Of a stretch of 64,000 nucleotides of DNA, positions 33,928 to 44,813 are shown piece by piece. This stretch comes from Psococerastis gibbosa. Taxonomy: Eukaryota; Arthropoda; Insecta; Psocodea; Psocidae. The stretch spans positions 2,914,001 to 2,978,000 of the forward strand of contig OZ020489.1 in assembly GCA_963971405.1 (NCBI GenBank), in the 5' to 3' direction. How positions within the stretch are numbered: position 1 is the first letter of the stretch; every line of letters starts with the position of its first letter. The translations under genes were made by a program, and so were the position numbers. The notes beneath the pieces were generated by a model. That model made no database searches. It saw nothing but the letters and a program-made list of their open reading frames with translations, and had not been told where the DNA came from.

Positions 33928-34416
33928 GTAAGTTTACTTAACATATTTATTCGTACATAATTACTTAGTCGAGAAATGGCGAATGATTTCCAAAGATTTT
34001 CTAAAGCACCAACTTCTTGCGTTACGACAGTAGGAGAGTTGATTCTTAGCTGCTAAGACAGGGGCAGACTCGTCTTTAAGACCTTCTTTTAGGGCGGGTC
34101 GGTTTTGGCACTGAACACTGAACATTCAAGCCATATTTAGACACCTACACCCCACAAGACGGGTTTCCTTGAAAAAGAAGGTCAATTAATTGTGGATTAA
34201 ATACCAGATTGCATTTCAAATTAATTTACAAAATTGAGATTTGACGCAAAACTCCCACAATTTCAACATTTGTTTTTGGATTTCGGAGGGTGTTACAACT
34301 CTCTGAACCCCACCTTAAAGTCGCACCTGGATTGGGATCATTATAGTTCCAAACGCACTTTAGAGGCACTTAAAGAGAATAGATATCTACTTCTTTTGTC
34401 GTTTTCACATCAACAG

Positions 34417-34600
34417 ACTACGCATTCGGACAGTGCATTTCCAAATATGACGATACGGAGGGCTACCACTTCGACCTGGGTCGTGAAGAACTTCGGACTC
34501 TGGAGCGAGAAATGGAAAGGCTCTTCGTTCTGGGCTACCGCTGGACCCATCGCTACACGCAGTGTGTCATACAGATAATTTTGCTGTCTATTCGGAAAGA
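34417..34600 (+). CDS. PTPRN: PTPRN exon 3, RESP18 region
   Basis: The acceptor is CACATCAACAG and the donor is AAAGA|GTAAGT. It encodes DYAFGQCISKYD, then LGREELRTLEREMERLF and LGYRWTHRYTQCVIQ. The FGxC element and the closing WxxxYTQxVI helix are hallmarks of this luminal domain in vertebrate PTPRN2. It leaves in phase 2. Degenerate copies of its 3' half follow in the intron (34601-34920). Confidence 0.88.
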
Positions 34601-34920
34601 GTAAGTAAGCAATAACTTTAGAGTTAGCCGATGTCAAAAATGACTGTCTAGACCGAGAGATGGAGAAGCTGTTCGTTCCGGGCTACCACTGGACCCATCG
34701 CTACACGCAGTGAGTCATACAGATAATTTTGCTATATATTCGGAAAGAGTAATTAAACAAAACTCAGTCAGTCGATGTCAAAAATGACTGTCTAGACCGA
34801 GAGAGGTAGAAGCTGTTCGTTCTGGGCTACCACTGGACCCAATGGAATGAGTAATAAGTAAGCAATAACAACTTTAGATGCAGCTGATGCAACAATCTAG
34901 ACCGAGACTTGGAAAAGGCT
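34601..34920 (+). pseudogene. Tandem degenerate copies of exon 3
   Basis: Three decaying copies of the 3' half of exon 3 plus its intron flank start at about 34648, 34792 and 34897. Each begins CTAGACCGAGA and repeats parts of GGCTACC-CTGGACCC. The first copy keeps almost the whole exon end, but the Cys codon TGT has become TGA and the donor is altered (GAGTAATTAA). The second carries a TAG and a deletion. The third keeps only the start. These are unlikely to be spliced into a working product. Confidence 0.78.
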
Positions 34921-35326
34921 ATATAAGTGTAACAGGCGAAAGCATGACTTAACCAAGTACAGATACGAGTATATTAAGGTCACATTGACTAATGCTTATA
35001 TGGTTGATGCAGGAGTGACCAAAGTACAAACATCCCATCTCCTATAGCCTAACGTCCTGAAGGAATCATTATGAACCTTGTCCAATGCCAGAACCTATGG
35101 ATTTCTGACATTATTTGTATTGTTTCCGAATGAATTTTTAGCCATTGGCAAACATTGACAAACGTATACGATCTCGATGTCAACCTACCCCGGCTACAAG
35201 CGATAATGGACAAGATGTGACAAGCTTACCATTGACGCCATGTAACAGGCGAAAGCATAACTTTACCAAGTACAGATGCGAGTCCGTCTATAGCCTAAGA
35301 CATACATTCAATTTTTTTGACTTTAG

Positions 35327-35411
35327 ATCCGACTATGATGCAGAAGAATGCTCTCCTCTGGCCGATCAGGATCTGAATGCTGCTTTGAAAGCATTGGAAG
35401 GAGATGAAGTC
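35327..35411 (+). CDS. PTPRN: PTPRN exon 4
   Basis: The acceptor is TTGACTTTAG and the donor is GTC|GTAAGT. It completes a Glu codon, then encodes SDYDAEECSPLADQDLNAAL and KALEGDEV (about residues 102-130), acidic luminal sequence. Leaves in phase 0. Confidence 0.82.
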
Positions 35412-35906
35412 GTAAGTGTTATCTATTACAATGTCCTATGGGCCAGCTTGTTTAACTCTAACGATAACTGCACGATAATTTTATTAAAGCTTTAGAATTT
35501 AGATTATGGCATTGTTCAAACCTATGAACGTCAGAATAAGATGAGATCTGCCTTAAGTCATCAATTAAACGATAGGAATTCAACGTCACCCAGCAATAAC
35601 AATTTATCGGTACCAACTAATTTTAAACTAACTCACATGTACATCTAACGTATAGTTTAAGGGCATGTGACCCACAACAAATTAATAGAGGACTATTATT
35701 CGCATCGAAAATTATCATATCTCTGAAATCAGAAATCATAAACGGTTGCCTAGATCCATTTCATGTGATTGCTGTTCTCAACACAACAATTTTTCTAGAA
35801 GATATTTCTTTATATGTAGTTTTCTTCTGAATTCTGAATTGTGAAGTTCAAGCCATTAAGATATTTCTATTTTAAGGTAGGTAGAAATTCTACTTTTTTG
35901 TTTCAG

Positions 35907-36048
35907 CAAAAAATTGATCCAGCGCGAGTGGCACAAGTGAAATTCACACCAAGCATTCAAGATCCCCGTTCTGATTACGCCGATGAAGTCTACATTCCGG
36001 TCAGAGATAGGGAGGAGGAAGAGCGCATTGAAGGTTTCCCCGAGCTGG
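35907..36048 (+). CDS. PTPRN: PTPRN exon 5
   Basis: The acceptor is TTTTTTGTTTCAG. It encodes QKIDPARVAQVKFTP, then YADEVYIPVRDREEEER and EGFPEL (about 131-177). The chosen donor is CTGG|GTAAGT at 36049. The frame stays open to a second donor at 36157 (GCAG|GTAATC), which adds 108 bp and keeps the same phase, so a 36-residue longer isoform is possible. Confidence 0.82.
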
Positions 36049-36720
36049 GTAAGTTGGAAGACACTGAGATTGCCAAGTTTTCAGAACGTGCAATCTCTTG
36101 CTCAGTTCTGATTGGAAGAGAGTGTTTGGGACAGTTAGCTAGCAGCTACGATGCAGGTAATCTCATTAATTAAGCAAACCTACCAAACAATATAAGCTGA
36201 AAACGCAATAACGCCAACGCCAAGTAAAATCAATCCATGTGCATCATACAGGCTTATTCAGCTATAGGATAAAATTTGATGGAACTGTTTAGTTAGTGTA
36301 AATTCCGTTAGTACTGGCTGGTAGTCGCTATTGTACTTGAAATTGCTTGGCATCTACTAGATAATCTGATTTGAGGCTTGAATTGAAGTTCAATGCACAA
36401 GGTAGATTGCACTTTGAATAGTTTTGATTAATTAGTCTTCTATGAATATTCAAAAGCTCCATTCCATTTAGACGTCATGCGTTGCGTTATCATAAGCTTA
36501 ACGTGTGCAGGTAGGTATCTATCTAATGGCACCCATGTACCATACTGATTACTACCTAGGTTTCCTGCGGATCAACTGAAACATCAATGGACACAAGAAC
36601 TCGAAAGATCTCCTCTCCCAGTCCTTGAGACAAACCAATTAGACCGTTAGGTATTAAAAATTAATCTTAGGCGTCAATCGACGATAATAACCCTAGGTAT
36701 TACATTTTATTTCGTTTTAG

Positions 36721-37368
36721 TCATCAAAGCGACAGACCCTGAATTATACGGCACTGACGATCGGACTTCTCAATCTCGTCTCCGGCAACTATTATTAGAA
36801 AAACCAAAACGTTCTAGAGAACGCAACCAACTGCAGTCGCACCATCATCAGCAGCATGCAGAAAGAATTGACATCAAAGAACCAGGGGTATTCCCAATGG
36901 CGGAATATCTGGCAGCTCCCAGTCTGCATTTCACAGAGAAGTACAACACACCCGACAACTTCCGTATGGGATTCGAGTCTAAAGATGGCAACTTTAATGA
37001 AGCCCAATTGGCGGAGATGGTTAAAGAAGAGCAAAAATCATTCAACCGGGCATATAACACTCCTGACTCGTTTCGTAGGGGATTTGAAATTAAAGATCTA
37101 AAAGACGCAGATAGTTTCGCCCAGGAGCTTCCCTCTAACGAGTATGTACCAAAGAATGGGTTCTACTTTGGGCGGCAGAATGTTGTTTCGTCACCAGAAG
37201 AGAGAGAATTTTTGTTGGATACCTTTCGCGATGCTCCTGAGGATAGATTGTCTCATGATTTAGAGAAGCTTGCCGATGAGGATGACGAAGATGATACTAC
37301 AGTTAAGCAGCCTGTTAGTGTTTATGCGGAAGGAGGAATGGAGAATCTACAAGACGACGATGATCAAG
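36721..37368 (+). CDS. PTPRN: PTPRN exon 6, large luminal exon
   Basis: The acceptor is TTTCGTTTTAG and the donor is CAAG|GTATGA; phase 1 in and out. It encodes about 216 residues of acidic luminal sequence with a basic EKPKRSRERN stretch (a likely prohormone-convertase site), a His-rich patch and two copies of a YNTPDxFRxGFExKD motif (about 36942-36986 and 37050-37097). It ends with an Asp-rich run. Such luminal sequence varies strongly between phyla. The in-frame linkage supports it. Confidence 0.85.
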
Positions 37369-37845
37369 GTATGAAAGCTAGACACAGCAGAGTGTATTAG
37401 TTATACAGAAGTCATTAAAACTGCCGTAGGACAGCGCAATGAGGTACATATATCAAGGCTAGAGAGTCAAGGTCGAAATACAGTACATATTCCAAATGTT
37501 TCGTTGAGCTCTGCGGCTTCTTCAGTGGACAATACGTTGACGACAACTACGAAGAGAATACCGCGGAGGATTGATAGCAGTAGTTAATGTGTTGAAATCC
37601 CATCGTATGGAGTACTCTATTTCAACCAAAAATCACTGGCTCACTGGTTAACTCAGGCAGTGAAAGCCTTCGATTTTGTACATCAGTATATTGCCTATAT
37701 TTGGCTTTTACTCATAATGTGTCTGGTAAAGCTTCTGATTGTTGTTTATCCATATGAACCGATGAGACACGATTCACATGTATGTTCTCTTTCCGATCAA
37801 ATCCTTGCAAATTGATGTAAATATTGTAAATTAAATATTTTGCAG

Positions 37846-37995
37846 AAGATGCTACCGTAGCTGGTATTGAAAATTTATTCAAAGACTACGCAGCTTTGGG
37901 ATTCAAGCGCCCTGAGAGATTGGACGTCAAAAAACCTGGTCCAAATTTTGATACCAACAACTTCTCTTTCAAAGATAGCAAAAATGATAAAAAGG
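37846..37995 (+). CDS. PTPRN: PTPRN exon 7
   Basis: The acceptor is AATATTTTGCAG and the donor is AAGG|GTGAGA; phase 1 in and out. It encodes EDATVAGIENLFKDYAALGF and RPERLDVKKPGPNFDTNNFS. The LDVKKPGP motif resembles phogrin luminal sequence. Confidence 0.85.
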
Positions 37996-38196
37996 GTGAG
38001 AGTTAGTTTTTAACTTTTTTTTTTTTTAAATTATCCTCTTGAAAAGTTTTTTTTTAAAGTTGACATATGATGTATACGGTATTATGCTTGGACCATGGAG
38101 TTAGGAGTGTCGACTTAAAAAATTTACTGCATTTACTATTAACTCTCTATAAAATACTATAGCAATACGTCCCGACATTGTGTTCTTATTTTTTAG

Positions 38197-38410
38197 GAGA
38201 GGCTACACCTCACTCCGAGGAAAAAACTCCTACAGCTGAACACGTGGACCCGCCACCTTTGCCAGTGGCTTCAAAGCCTCCTATCGTATTGCCACCTACA
38301 ATCTTAAAGCCTCCGATGGAGAAGAAAAAGAACCCGCGGGAGGGGCCCAATTCACGGAAACCGACAAATAACAGCGAGGACAACAACGTCGTTATTACAT
38401 TCAATAACGA
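38197..38410 (+). CDS. PTPRN: PTPRN exon 8, proline-rich with dibasic site
   Basis: The acceptor is TTATTTTTTAG and the donor is CGA|GTAAGT. It encodes a Pro-rich linker with PPMEKKKNPREG and ends NNVVITFNN. The KKK site sits just before the mature ectodomain, where human ICA512 is cleaved at a dibasic site, so convertase processing is inferred. Leaves in phase 2. Confidence 0.84.
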
Positions 38411-38699
38411 GTAAGTGAACATGAGATGAATTGTATTTTCTACAGGTTTACATTGTGTTCATGTCCTAGAATTCATCGGTTCCAGACAAGCCATATGCTT
38501 GCTGCCAGCCCTGCAGTATCATTATAAACGGGAATTTTGGATGTATTAGTTAGTTTCAGGTGTGTGTTCTGCGCATTTTACGAAATGTATTCTTCCTATA
38601 GTCATGTTGTCTACCCAGAATAAATAAATAAATAAATAAAGAATAGGGTTAGGCCATTGAAAATTGAAATGTTACAATTTAAGGACTTAAGGATTTATT

Positions 38700-40235
38700 T
38701 ATTTTTTATTTTTTAATTTAATTTAGGGATTTAAGGAGTATTGAATTTTTTAGAGGCAGCAATTTTATTTTTGAGACATGTGAGGGGGGTCAATAGAAGC
38801 TTAACCTCAAGTTGGTCGGGTCGCCACCCTTGTCCCCCGGCCGCCATATTGAAAAAAGGGTGAACACATTTTTTTCGCGATATCTCGGAAACTATGCGTC
38901 TTACAAAAAATGTACACCCATCATTTGTAGCAAACTGTTTTGCCTAAAAATATGTTTATATAACTTTTCACCCTAAATTAAAAATTAAAGGAGTTATAAG
39001 CAAAAAAGTAAGAAAAGTTGTATAACAATTTTCTTTTTTGCTGTATAACTTTATTTGTATACATTTTACAAAAAAATTACCTCTGACCGATCTTGTAGAC
39101 GATCTTTTGAGGAAAACTTTTCCCTATAACTGTTTTTATTTTATTCATTTAAAACGCTGTTACAGCGCTACAAAGTTGACCGGGCTCGTCATAATGCTCA
39201 TGAAAATCCGGTCAAAACGAAATGTTTAACTTATTTTCAATTTTTTTTTAAATTGTAAATATGAGAAGGCTGTTTGCAAACATGGCCAACTCCAAGTTGT
39301 AGAATTTTTCAGGAGAGTGGATTTTCTGTTGAAAATTGCATTAAGTTTATAGCTCACCCTAGACTTCTAAGCACTTCTGTGCGCAATCTGGCTGCTTTTG
39401 TTACTTTATTTTACAACGTGGAGGTGGACATTAAAATTTTCTGCAAGGTCGGATCAAAACCCCATTTTGTAAAAAAATGGAGTTGGCCACGTTTGTAACC
39501 AAGCTCCTCATATATTCTTACAAAATTTATGTTTAATTCGTATAACTTCACTTATTCATTCCTAACTCTTTTCCCCGCTGCCTATGAGGTATGAGGTCTG
39601 CAGGCGCGTTTTTTTTACGTGGTATCCCCAGTAGGCCTACTCCACGGACATATTGCTTCTAACGTAATCCTCGACATCATAATATTTTTGATCACTTATT
39701 AGCTAGCTACTCTATTCGGCGTTTTTGATGGCCCAGGCTGTGACTCAGAATCTAAATCAACGTCAAATGTGAAAGTTTGAGGAGAGGAATTAAAATTCGA
39801 GTTCTAGTTGGAAGTTCATCTTCAAAGTAGTAGTAGACTATTTTTTTTAGACGCGCTTTAATTTAAAAAATTTTTTAATTTTTTTTTAAAAGTTTTAAAA
39901 GTTTTTTCATCGCAACGTCCATGAGCCGTGTTATTAAGCTACGCCCTTTTAGGTGAACTAATTTGTCCAGACCTTCCAAAATGCACTATCCCATTAACAA
40001 TTTTATTTTATCAATAGGCCTATTTGCAAATTAAATTTCACGGGAAATATCGATCAGCGAGCCATACATGAGAAGTCATAAAGTAGAAGAAATATTCCTC
40101 TACATTATTTGATCTTCACTATAACATTGATCGGTCACAGTTATTAGAACTTGGTTTGTAAAACATAATGGACTCTAAGGATGTTAATTCGAAACAGTTA
40201 CTGTATACTGTAGCCAAATGGTGTTAGTGACTGCC
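38700..40235. other. Intron 8, first part, no gene seen
   Basis: AT-rich intron sequence with poly(T)/poly(A) runs. Open stretches near 39038-39498 have no recognisable domain and no splice context. No repeat family of this window is seen before the retroposon at 40255. Confidence 0.5.
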
Positions 40236-40254
40236 ACATACAATATCGAAATGT

Positions 40255-40994
40255 TTTTTTTTTTTTTTTTTTATAAATTGGGGTACAGGTGTTACCTGTG
40301 TGCACTTAAGCCTATTGGCCTATTGTGCCAGGATCTTGAGGGGATTCAGAAGTGGTAGGTCTTTTACATGTAACTGCAAGCTTTCCGAGCATGCTGCTCT
40401 TCTTCGTGCGATTGCATCGCATCGCATCGCAGGTCCTCCGCACCTTCATTGCAGAATCTGCAAGACTATATTTGTCTCCCTAAGAGACTCCAGATATTTA
40501 ACCCCAGGACCAAAGACGCCAAGGCCTGTTCTTGGTTTGGTACATCCTAGCCTAGAGCCATCAGTATACCACTTGATTGTGTGACTATTGAGAATTCCTG
40601 CTGATTCGCAGCATTCTTTCATTGTCCCTAATATAGTTTCGAATTCCCTCCTAAAACAGTATTTTGGATGGATTCTATCGCTTGGCATATCCAGGCAGTG
40701 GTCAGACGTAGTCAGAGAGGCTGAGTCTCTCTTAATTGCCCTTCCACTCCTAGTAATGCCATTTCTGCTGAAGTTTCCACTGCAACATGGAGGGGTGGGA
40801 AGTCCAGTACTATCTCCATTGCTGCAGTGGGACAGGATTACATAGCCCCTGTAAAGCATCATGTTAGAGAATACGGGCTTCTGAATGTAGCCATAATTTG
40901 GATTATTCAGAGAAAAATTCTCATGTGGTTTGATTTTGCCATGTCCATGAAGCCATGACCAATGGTATGGCTACAGCAGGAAAAGACAGGCAGT
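40255..40994 (-). mobile_element. LINE-derived short retroposon, copy 2
   Basis: It is flanked by ATATCGAAATGT at 40243-40254 and 40995-41006, with an 18-19-nt T run at the low end (poly(A) on the minus strand). It shares with 14898-15597 the 5' start GCCTGTCTTTTCC, the coding blocks DMPSDRIHPKYCF and IKWYTDGSRLG, and the same abrupt join after TGLGVF to the CRFCNE-type region. It has about 55 bp of extra 3' sequence before the tail and several frame breaks. Confidence 0.85.
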
Positions 40995-41255
40995 ATATCG
41001 AAATGTAGAGAAACATTTCTTCTACGTTATGATATTTCATTCATAGCCGTACTATCAATATTTTTCGTGAAATTAATAAATATATATTAAAAGGTCTTTG
41101 GGTGGATCGGATTTTTCATTAAGTAATTTGATAAATAATAAAATAAAGTTAATTAAGAGTTCATTAAGCGATGCTATGTACAGTATAAATTTTATATTCT
41201 TTATGCGTTTGCTGTGATGGATGCATTCAACCGAGATCTTCTTCTTCTTCTGGCT

Positions 41256-41630
41256 CTACAGCCCTTGGTGGGCTTTGGCCTGCTCGACAACACTCCTCCA
41301 TTCTTCTCGGTTTTGCACAACGCTCCACCATCTGGAGACTCCCAACTCGCGAAGGTCATTCTCTAACTCGTCCTTCCAGCGGTCTCTTGGCCGTCCTGGC
41401 AGTCGTCTTCCCGTCATGCTTGCTTTGTACATTTTTCGTGGCATGCGTTCTTCAGACATCCTTACAACGTGTCCCAGCCACCTTAATCGTTGTGCTTTAA
41501 TGAACCTTACTATGTCTTCTCCGTTGAGAGCGGCGTCGATTTCAGCGTTGTTTCTTATACGCCATTCTCCGTACTCGTAAAGGGGTCCATATATCCTCCT
41601 TATTATCTTTCTACCGAGATCTATTGGTAA
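41256..41630 (-). pseudogene. LINE ORF2 C-terminal tail, open frame
   Basis: The minus strand reads without a break GRKIIRRIYGPLYEYGEWRI, then AQRLRWLGHVVRMSEER, GRRLPGRPRDRWKDELEN and EEWRSVVEQAKAHQGL followed by a stop. This is the conserved C-terminus of arthropod endonuclease-reverse-transcriptase proteins. Only about 375 bp is present, so it is a 5'-truncated copy even though this part is intact. Confidence 0.82.
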
Positions 41631-41669
41631 AGACTAATGACAATGGTGTTATATTATTGCTTTCCTATT

Positions 41670-41939
41670 TATTTAGAAAAGGTTGGACTTGCCTGCTGTG
41701 TTAATAGTCCTTAGAGGCAGGGGCCTCATAGTCATCCGACACTTATGGTGGAACCCATTGGCAAGGGTTACTGTCGTATGGTCCCTCAGATTTTCAGGAG
41801 TGATGCTACTCCCATCATGAGGCTAAGCCGTGAGAAGGACTGCTGGTTAGGGTCTGACCGAAACTTCACCCCCTCCCCCTGTATCTAATGACTATTGACA
41901 TATTAGGCAATGTAAGTCCAACTAACCCTTTCCTAAATA
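41670..41939. mobile_element. MITE, ~270 bp, TA target
   Basis: Terminal inverted repeats read TTTAGAAAAGG-TTGG and TTTAGGAAAGGGTTAGTTGG, flanked by TA on both sides. A related shorter sequence lies at 43520-43645. A Tc1/mariner-like non-autonomous element is the simplest reading. Confidence 0.65.
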
Positions 41940-42516
41940 ACGTTCATACGGGCTTTCTTCAATTACATGAGTACTGAAGACTAAAGGACGTTCCATAGAC
42001 ACAATAAGACTTTGCTTTGGTTTATAAACCATAAACGATAGATAAGGCTAGTAGTGCCCTTGAATTAGAGGTACTGTAGGCCTACCTTTAGGTCTTTCCT
42101 GCTCTACCAGTTAATATTGCAGTTTCTGGCGGTAAGTATAGATAATGTACATTAGTTAAAGCCTGAATTCCAAATTTATAATGGCAGCAAACGAAAATGA
42201 ACGTTATAAATTTATTGTAAATAATTCTGCGGTGACTATTAAAAATTTGAGTAGCCTTATGTAGGTAAACCCAGGGTGAATTTTATGTGTCTAATACAGT
42301 TAATAACTAGATATCGTATACAGTTTTGAGTCCCCCGCAAAGCACACAGTAAGTTAGGTACGCTATATTGGCTTAGTAAATAGCCTGAAATACATAGTGT
42401 ATACCGCAGTTCGATTGACTCAACGGGTAGGTACCATACACACCTACTGTATATAGACCTGGCTACGGCCTTGATCGTGAGTAACCCTGTTTATTTCAGC
42501 TATTTTCCGTCAAACA

Positions 42517-42594
<78 letters not shown>
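42517..42594. repeat. (TAA)n microsatellite
   Basis: Uninterrupted AAT/TAA tract of about 78 bp, in PTPRN intron 8. Confidence 0.97.
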
Positions 42595-42598
<4 letters not shown>

Positions 42599-42714
42599 CA
42601 TTTTATTTACTTTTTTTTTTTTAAAGATTAATCGCATTATTGTATTTATTGACACTGCAGTTTCTGTTCATATTTTTTTTTATGTTTGCTGTACGTTGTT
42701 TTTTTTTTTTTTAG

Positions 42715-42881
42715 CATGTCCAACTGGACTGTCGCAGTGATGAAATTGCGCTCTCTCGCCAATCTTCTTCACATTGATCCAAACGCATTTTCCCACACGC
42801 AGACCCAAGGGAACGAAGTATCTTTCCGCGTCGACATCATTCGTTCCAAATTAAGTGCGTCTGAAATTGCCAAAAAAATCG
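42715..42881 (+). CDS. PTPRN: PTPRN exon 9, mature ectodomain
   Basis: A long T run followed by AG is the acceptor; the donor is ATCG|GTGAGT. It encodes DMSNWTVAVMKLRSLANLL, then NEVSFRVDIIRSKLSASEI. This is the SEA-like mature ectodomain next to the membrane, with the helix (xxLLxxLAxLL) and strand (VSFRV) pattern of ICA512. Phase 2 in, phase 1 out. Confidence 0.9.
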
Positions 42882-43328
42882 GTGAGTGGACTTCCCATAC
42901 CAAAGTAGGTAGGCCTACCTATAATAGAAACGTGAATGGGGCAGCTATAGACGTGGAGAAGGATCTCCATGAAATATGCATCCGTGGAGACGACAGTGAC
43001 AGAGGCAAAGGAATACGACTTGTGGAGGAAACTGGGGGTTGCATAAGGCACCGCATATGCGGGTGAGGACGAGAAAAAAAAAAAATCAAATTTTCCAGGA
43101 TCTTAGCAAAACTACGAGTTTGGGGGTTAATGAGGAGGGTAGTTCATATTTGGTGGACAACGCAGCGAATGATGGGTGGGATGTGGCTCAAGACCAGTGG
43201 AAACGGCGAAGCATCATTAATTGGTGAAGTTATCTATTGAAGTACAAATACCGGTAGTTTTGATTTCCACGCAGTTAATCCTAACTTAATCTTTATTTAA
43301 AACGATATCTATTTCATCATTGTTTCAG

Positions 43329-43396
43329 AGGATATGAAAGATCTGTTGAATGATAATGCCCTGGGCGTGGCATCTGCTAGAGCTCGAGGATCCTCG
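43329..43396 (+). CDS. PTPRN: PTPRN exon 10, ectodomain end
   Basis: The acceptor is TCATTGTTTCAG and the donor is TCG|GTAAGT. It encodes EDMKDLLNDNALGVASARAR then GSS, completing the SEA-like domain. Leaves in phase 0. Confidence 0.86.
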
Positions 43397-43519
43397 GTAA
43401 GTATAGCATTGTTAATATACAAATATATTTGTAAATTAACATAGGTGGCACTGTTTAACAGAAATAAGGGAGGGAGGCAGTATCCATTGGTAATATAGTT
43501 AATGGCATAGGCATAATAC

Positions 43520-43645
43520 TATTTAGAAAAGGGTTAGTTGGGCACATTCCCTCGAGACAACCGGCTCCGCCCTATTTGTTCGATGACAGTGCGAGACCCT
43601 TGCCTCTAATGACTACTAATACAACAGGCAATGCAAGTAAGGTGG
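43520..43645. mobile_element. MITE fragment related to 41670-41939
   Basis: TTTAGAAAAGGGTTAGTTGG and CTAATGACTACTAATACAAC match the ends of the 41670 element. Shorter and diverged. Confidence 0.5.
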
Positions 43646-44014
43646 GATCAAGTTGATAATTAAGTGATTAAAAAAAAAAGCCAGCAAAAGGAGCATTAAT
43701 TAAACAAACGCAACGTTAAACCGCACACGGGCAAGTGCCTTGGATATATCCATTGTCATAAATTATTGTAATTGTATCAATATATTATATCATTATAATG
43801 AGAAAGAAATAGAGGGGCAATTAGAAAATTAGGAGGAAAATCGGAAAGGATAGTAGGAAAGATTTTTTTTTTTAATGACATTGGGGGTTCACATACAGCC
43901 ATGGTGGAAAGGATAATATTAATGATAGTGAAGGGCATTGATGTTTTTGTGGGCCATAGCTTTATGATAACAATGATTGTTATTTTAACTATGCAATTTT
44001 TTTCTTGTCCATAG

Positions 44015-44209
44015 GGCTATCTGCCCCTGGTGGAGTTCCTGGAGTCGGACGAGCAGCAGCTGTACCTTGTATCGTTCCTCCTTTGCGGTGTCTCTGCGGC
44101 AGCTGCTATAGCTGGAATAACACTCTTCATCGTCCGAAGACATTCACGAACCAAAGACAAACTCTCCGGACTTACGCAACCTGATTCAGAGGCAAGCAAA
44201 GATTATCAA
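44015..44209 (+). CDS. PTPRN: PTPRN exon 11, transmembrane
   Basis: The acceptor is TTTTTCTTGTCCATAG and the donor is CAA|GTGAGT; phase 0 in and out. It encodes the membrane helix LYLVSFLLCGVSAAAAIAGI then TLFIV (609-633), followed by the basic stop-transfer RRHSRTKDK and the start of the juxtamembrane segment ending KDYQ. Confidence 0.93.
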
Positions 44210-44454
44210 GTGAGTAGCCCTAGGATGACTGGGAAGCTTCCGAGCTTCCAGAAAAGAGAGAAGATGCTGTTCTGAATAAACAAATCAACTTCTTGTGATT
44301 CAGTGCAATCTGGTAACTTGATTTCTCTCAGAAAAGAACCGAATGTGGTTGCTGCCCGGATTAAACATCCTCCAATTTATGTTCATCTTTTTGTGATAGA
44401 TTGAATTCTGTCTATGTGACGAAATCAGTTAAACCAAATAATGTATTTGTTTAG

Positions 44455-44579
44455 GAGCTGTGCCGAGCTAGGATGGCTGGCAAAACTGCAGGAGAAAAGC
44501 CAGAGTCAGTAATTGGAAGGATCAGCAAAGAAAATGAATCGAATCAGGCACCATCTTCAAGATCAAGCACTTCCTCATG
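44455..44579 (+). CDS. PTPRN: PTPRN exon 12, juxtamembrane
   Basis: The acceptor is GTATTTGTTTAG and the donor is CATG|GTATGT. It begins ELCRARMAGK, which with the preceding KDYQ gives the conserved YQxLCRxxM segment of the family (a Tyr-based sorting or binding site). It then runs through a Ser-rich linker ending SSRSSTSS. Leaves in phase 2. Confidence 0.9.
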
Positions 44580-44737
44580 GTATGTCGGCTAGACCACAGC
44601 ATGTTCTTAAGATGTATCTGTCTTCGATGGTTCCTTACAATATTTTTGGAACAAAATGTCTTGTACATATACGAAAAATAAACCTAACCGTAACGGTGCA
44701 AGTCAATGCTAGCTTAAAAATGTCTTATTTGTTGCAG

Positions 44738-44792
44738 GAGTGAAGAACCTGCGTTAACTAATATGGATATCTCAACAGGACATATGGTTTTG
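44738..44792 (+). CDS. PTPRN: PTPRN exon 13
   Basis: The acceptor is TTATTTGTTGCAG and the donor is TTG|GTAAGT. It encodes WSEEPALTNMDISTGHMVL, nearly the vertebrate NMDISTGHMIL segment just before the PTP domain. The gypsy element is inserted 17-21 bp after its donor. Confidence 0.93.
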
Positions 44793-44809
44793 GTAAGTAC
44801 TGATGATCA

Positions 44810-44813
44810 TTTT
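44810..44813 (+). other. Target-site duplication, left (TTTT)
   Basis: TTTT precedes the TG of the 5' LTR, and TTTT at 52494-52497 follows the CA of the 3' LTR. A 4-bp duplication is usual for Ty3/gypsy integrases. Because it is a T run its limits are slightly ambiguous. Confidence 0.7.

Noticed and set aside
39038-39498. Two short plus-strand open stretches in intron 8
   Set aside because: No domain, no splice pattern, AT-biased composition.
42882-43227. Open frame continuing past PTPRN exon 9
   Set aside because: A strong GTGAGT donor at 42882 and phase agreement with exon 10 show this is intron.
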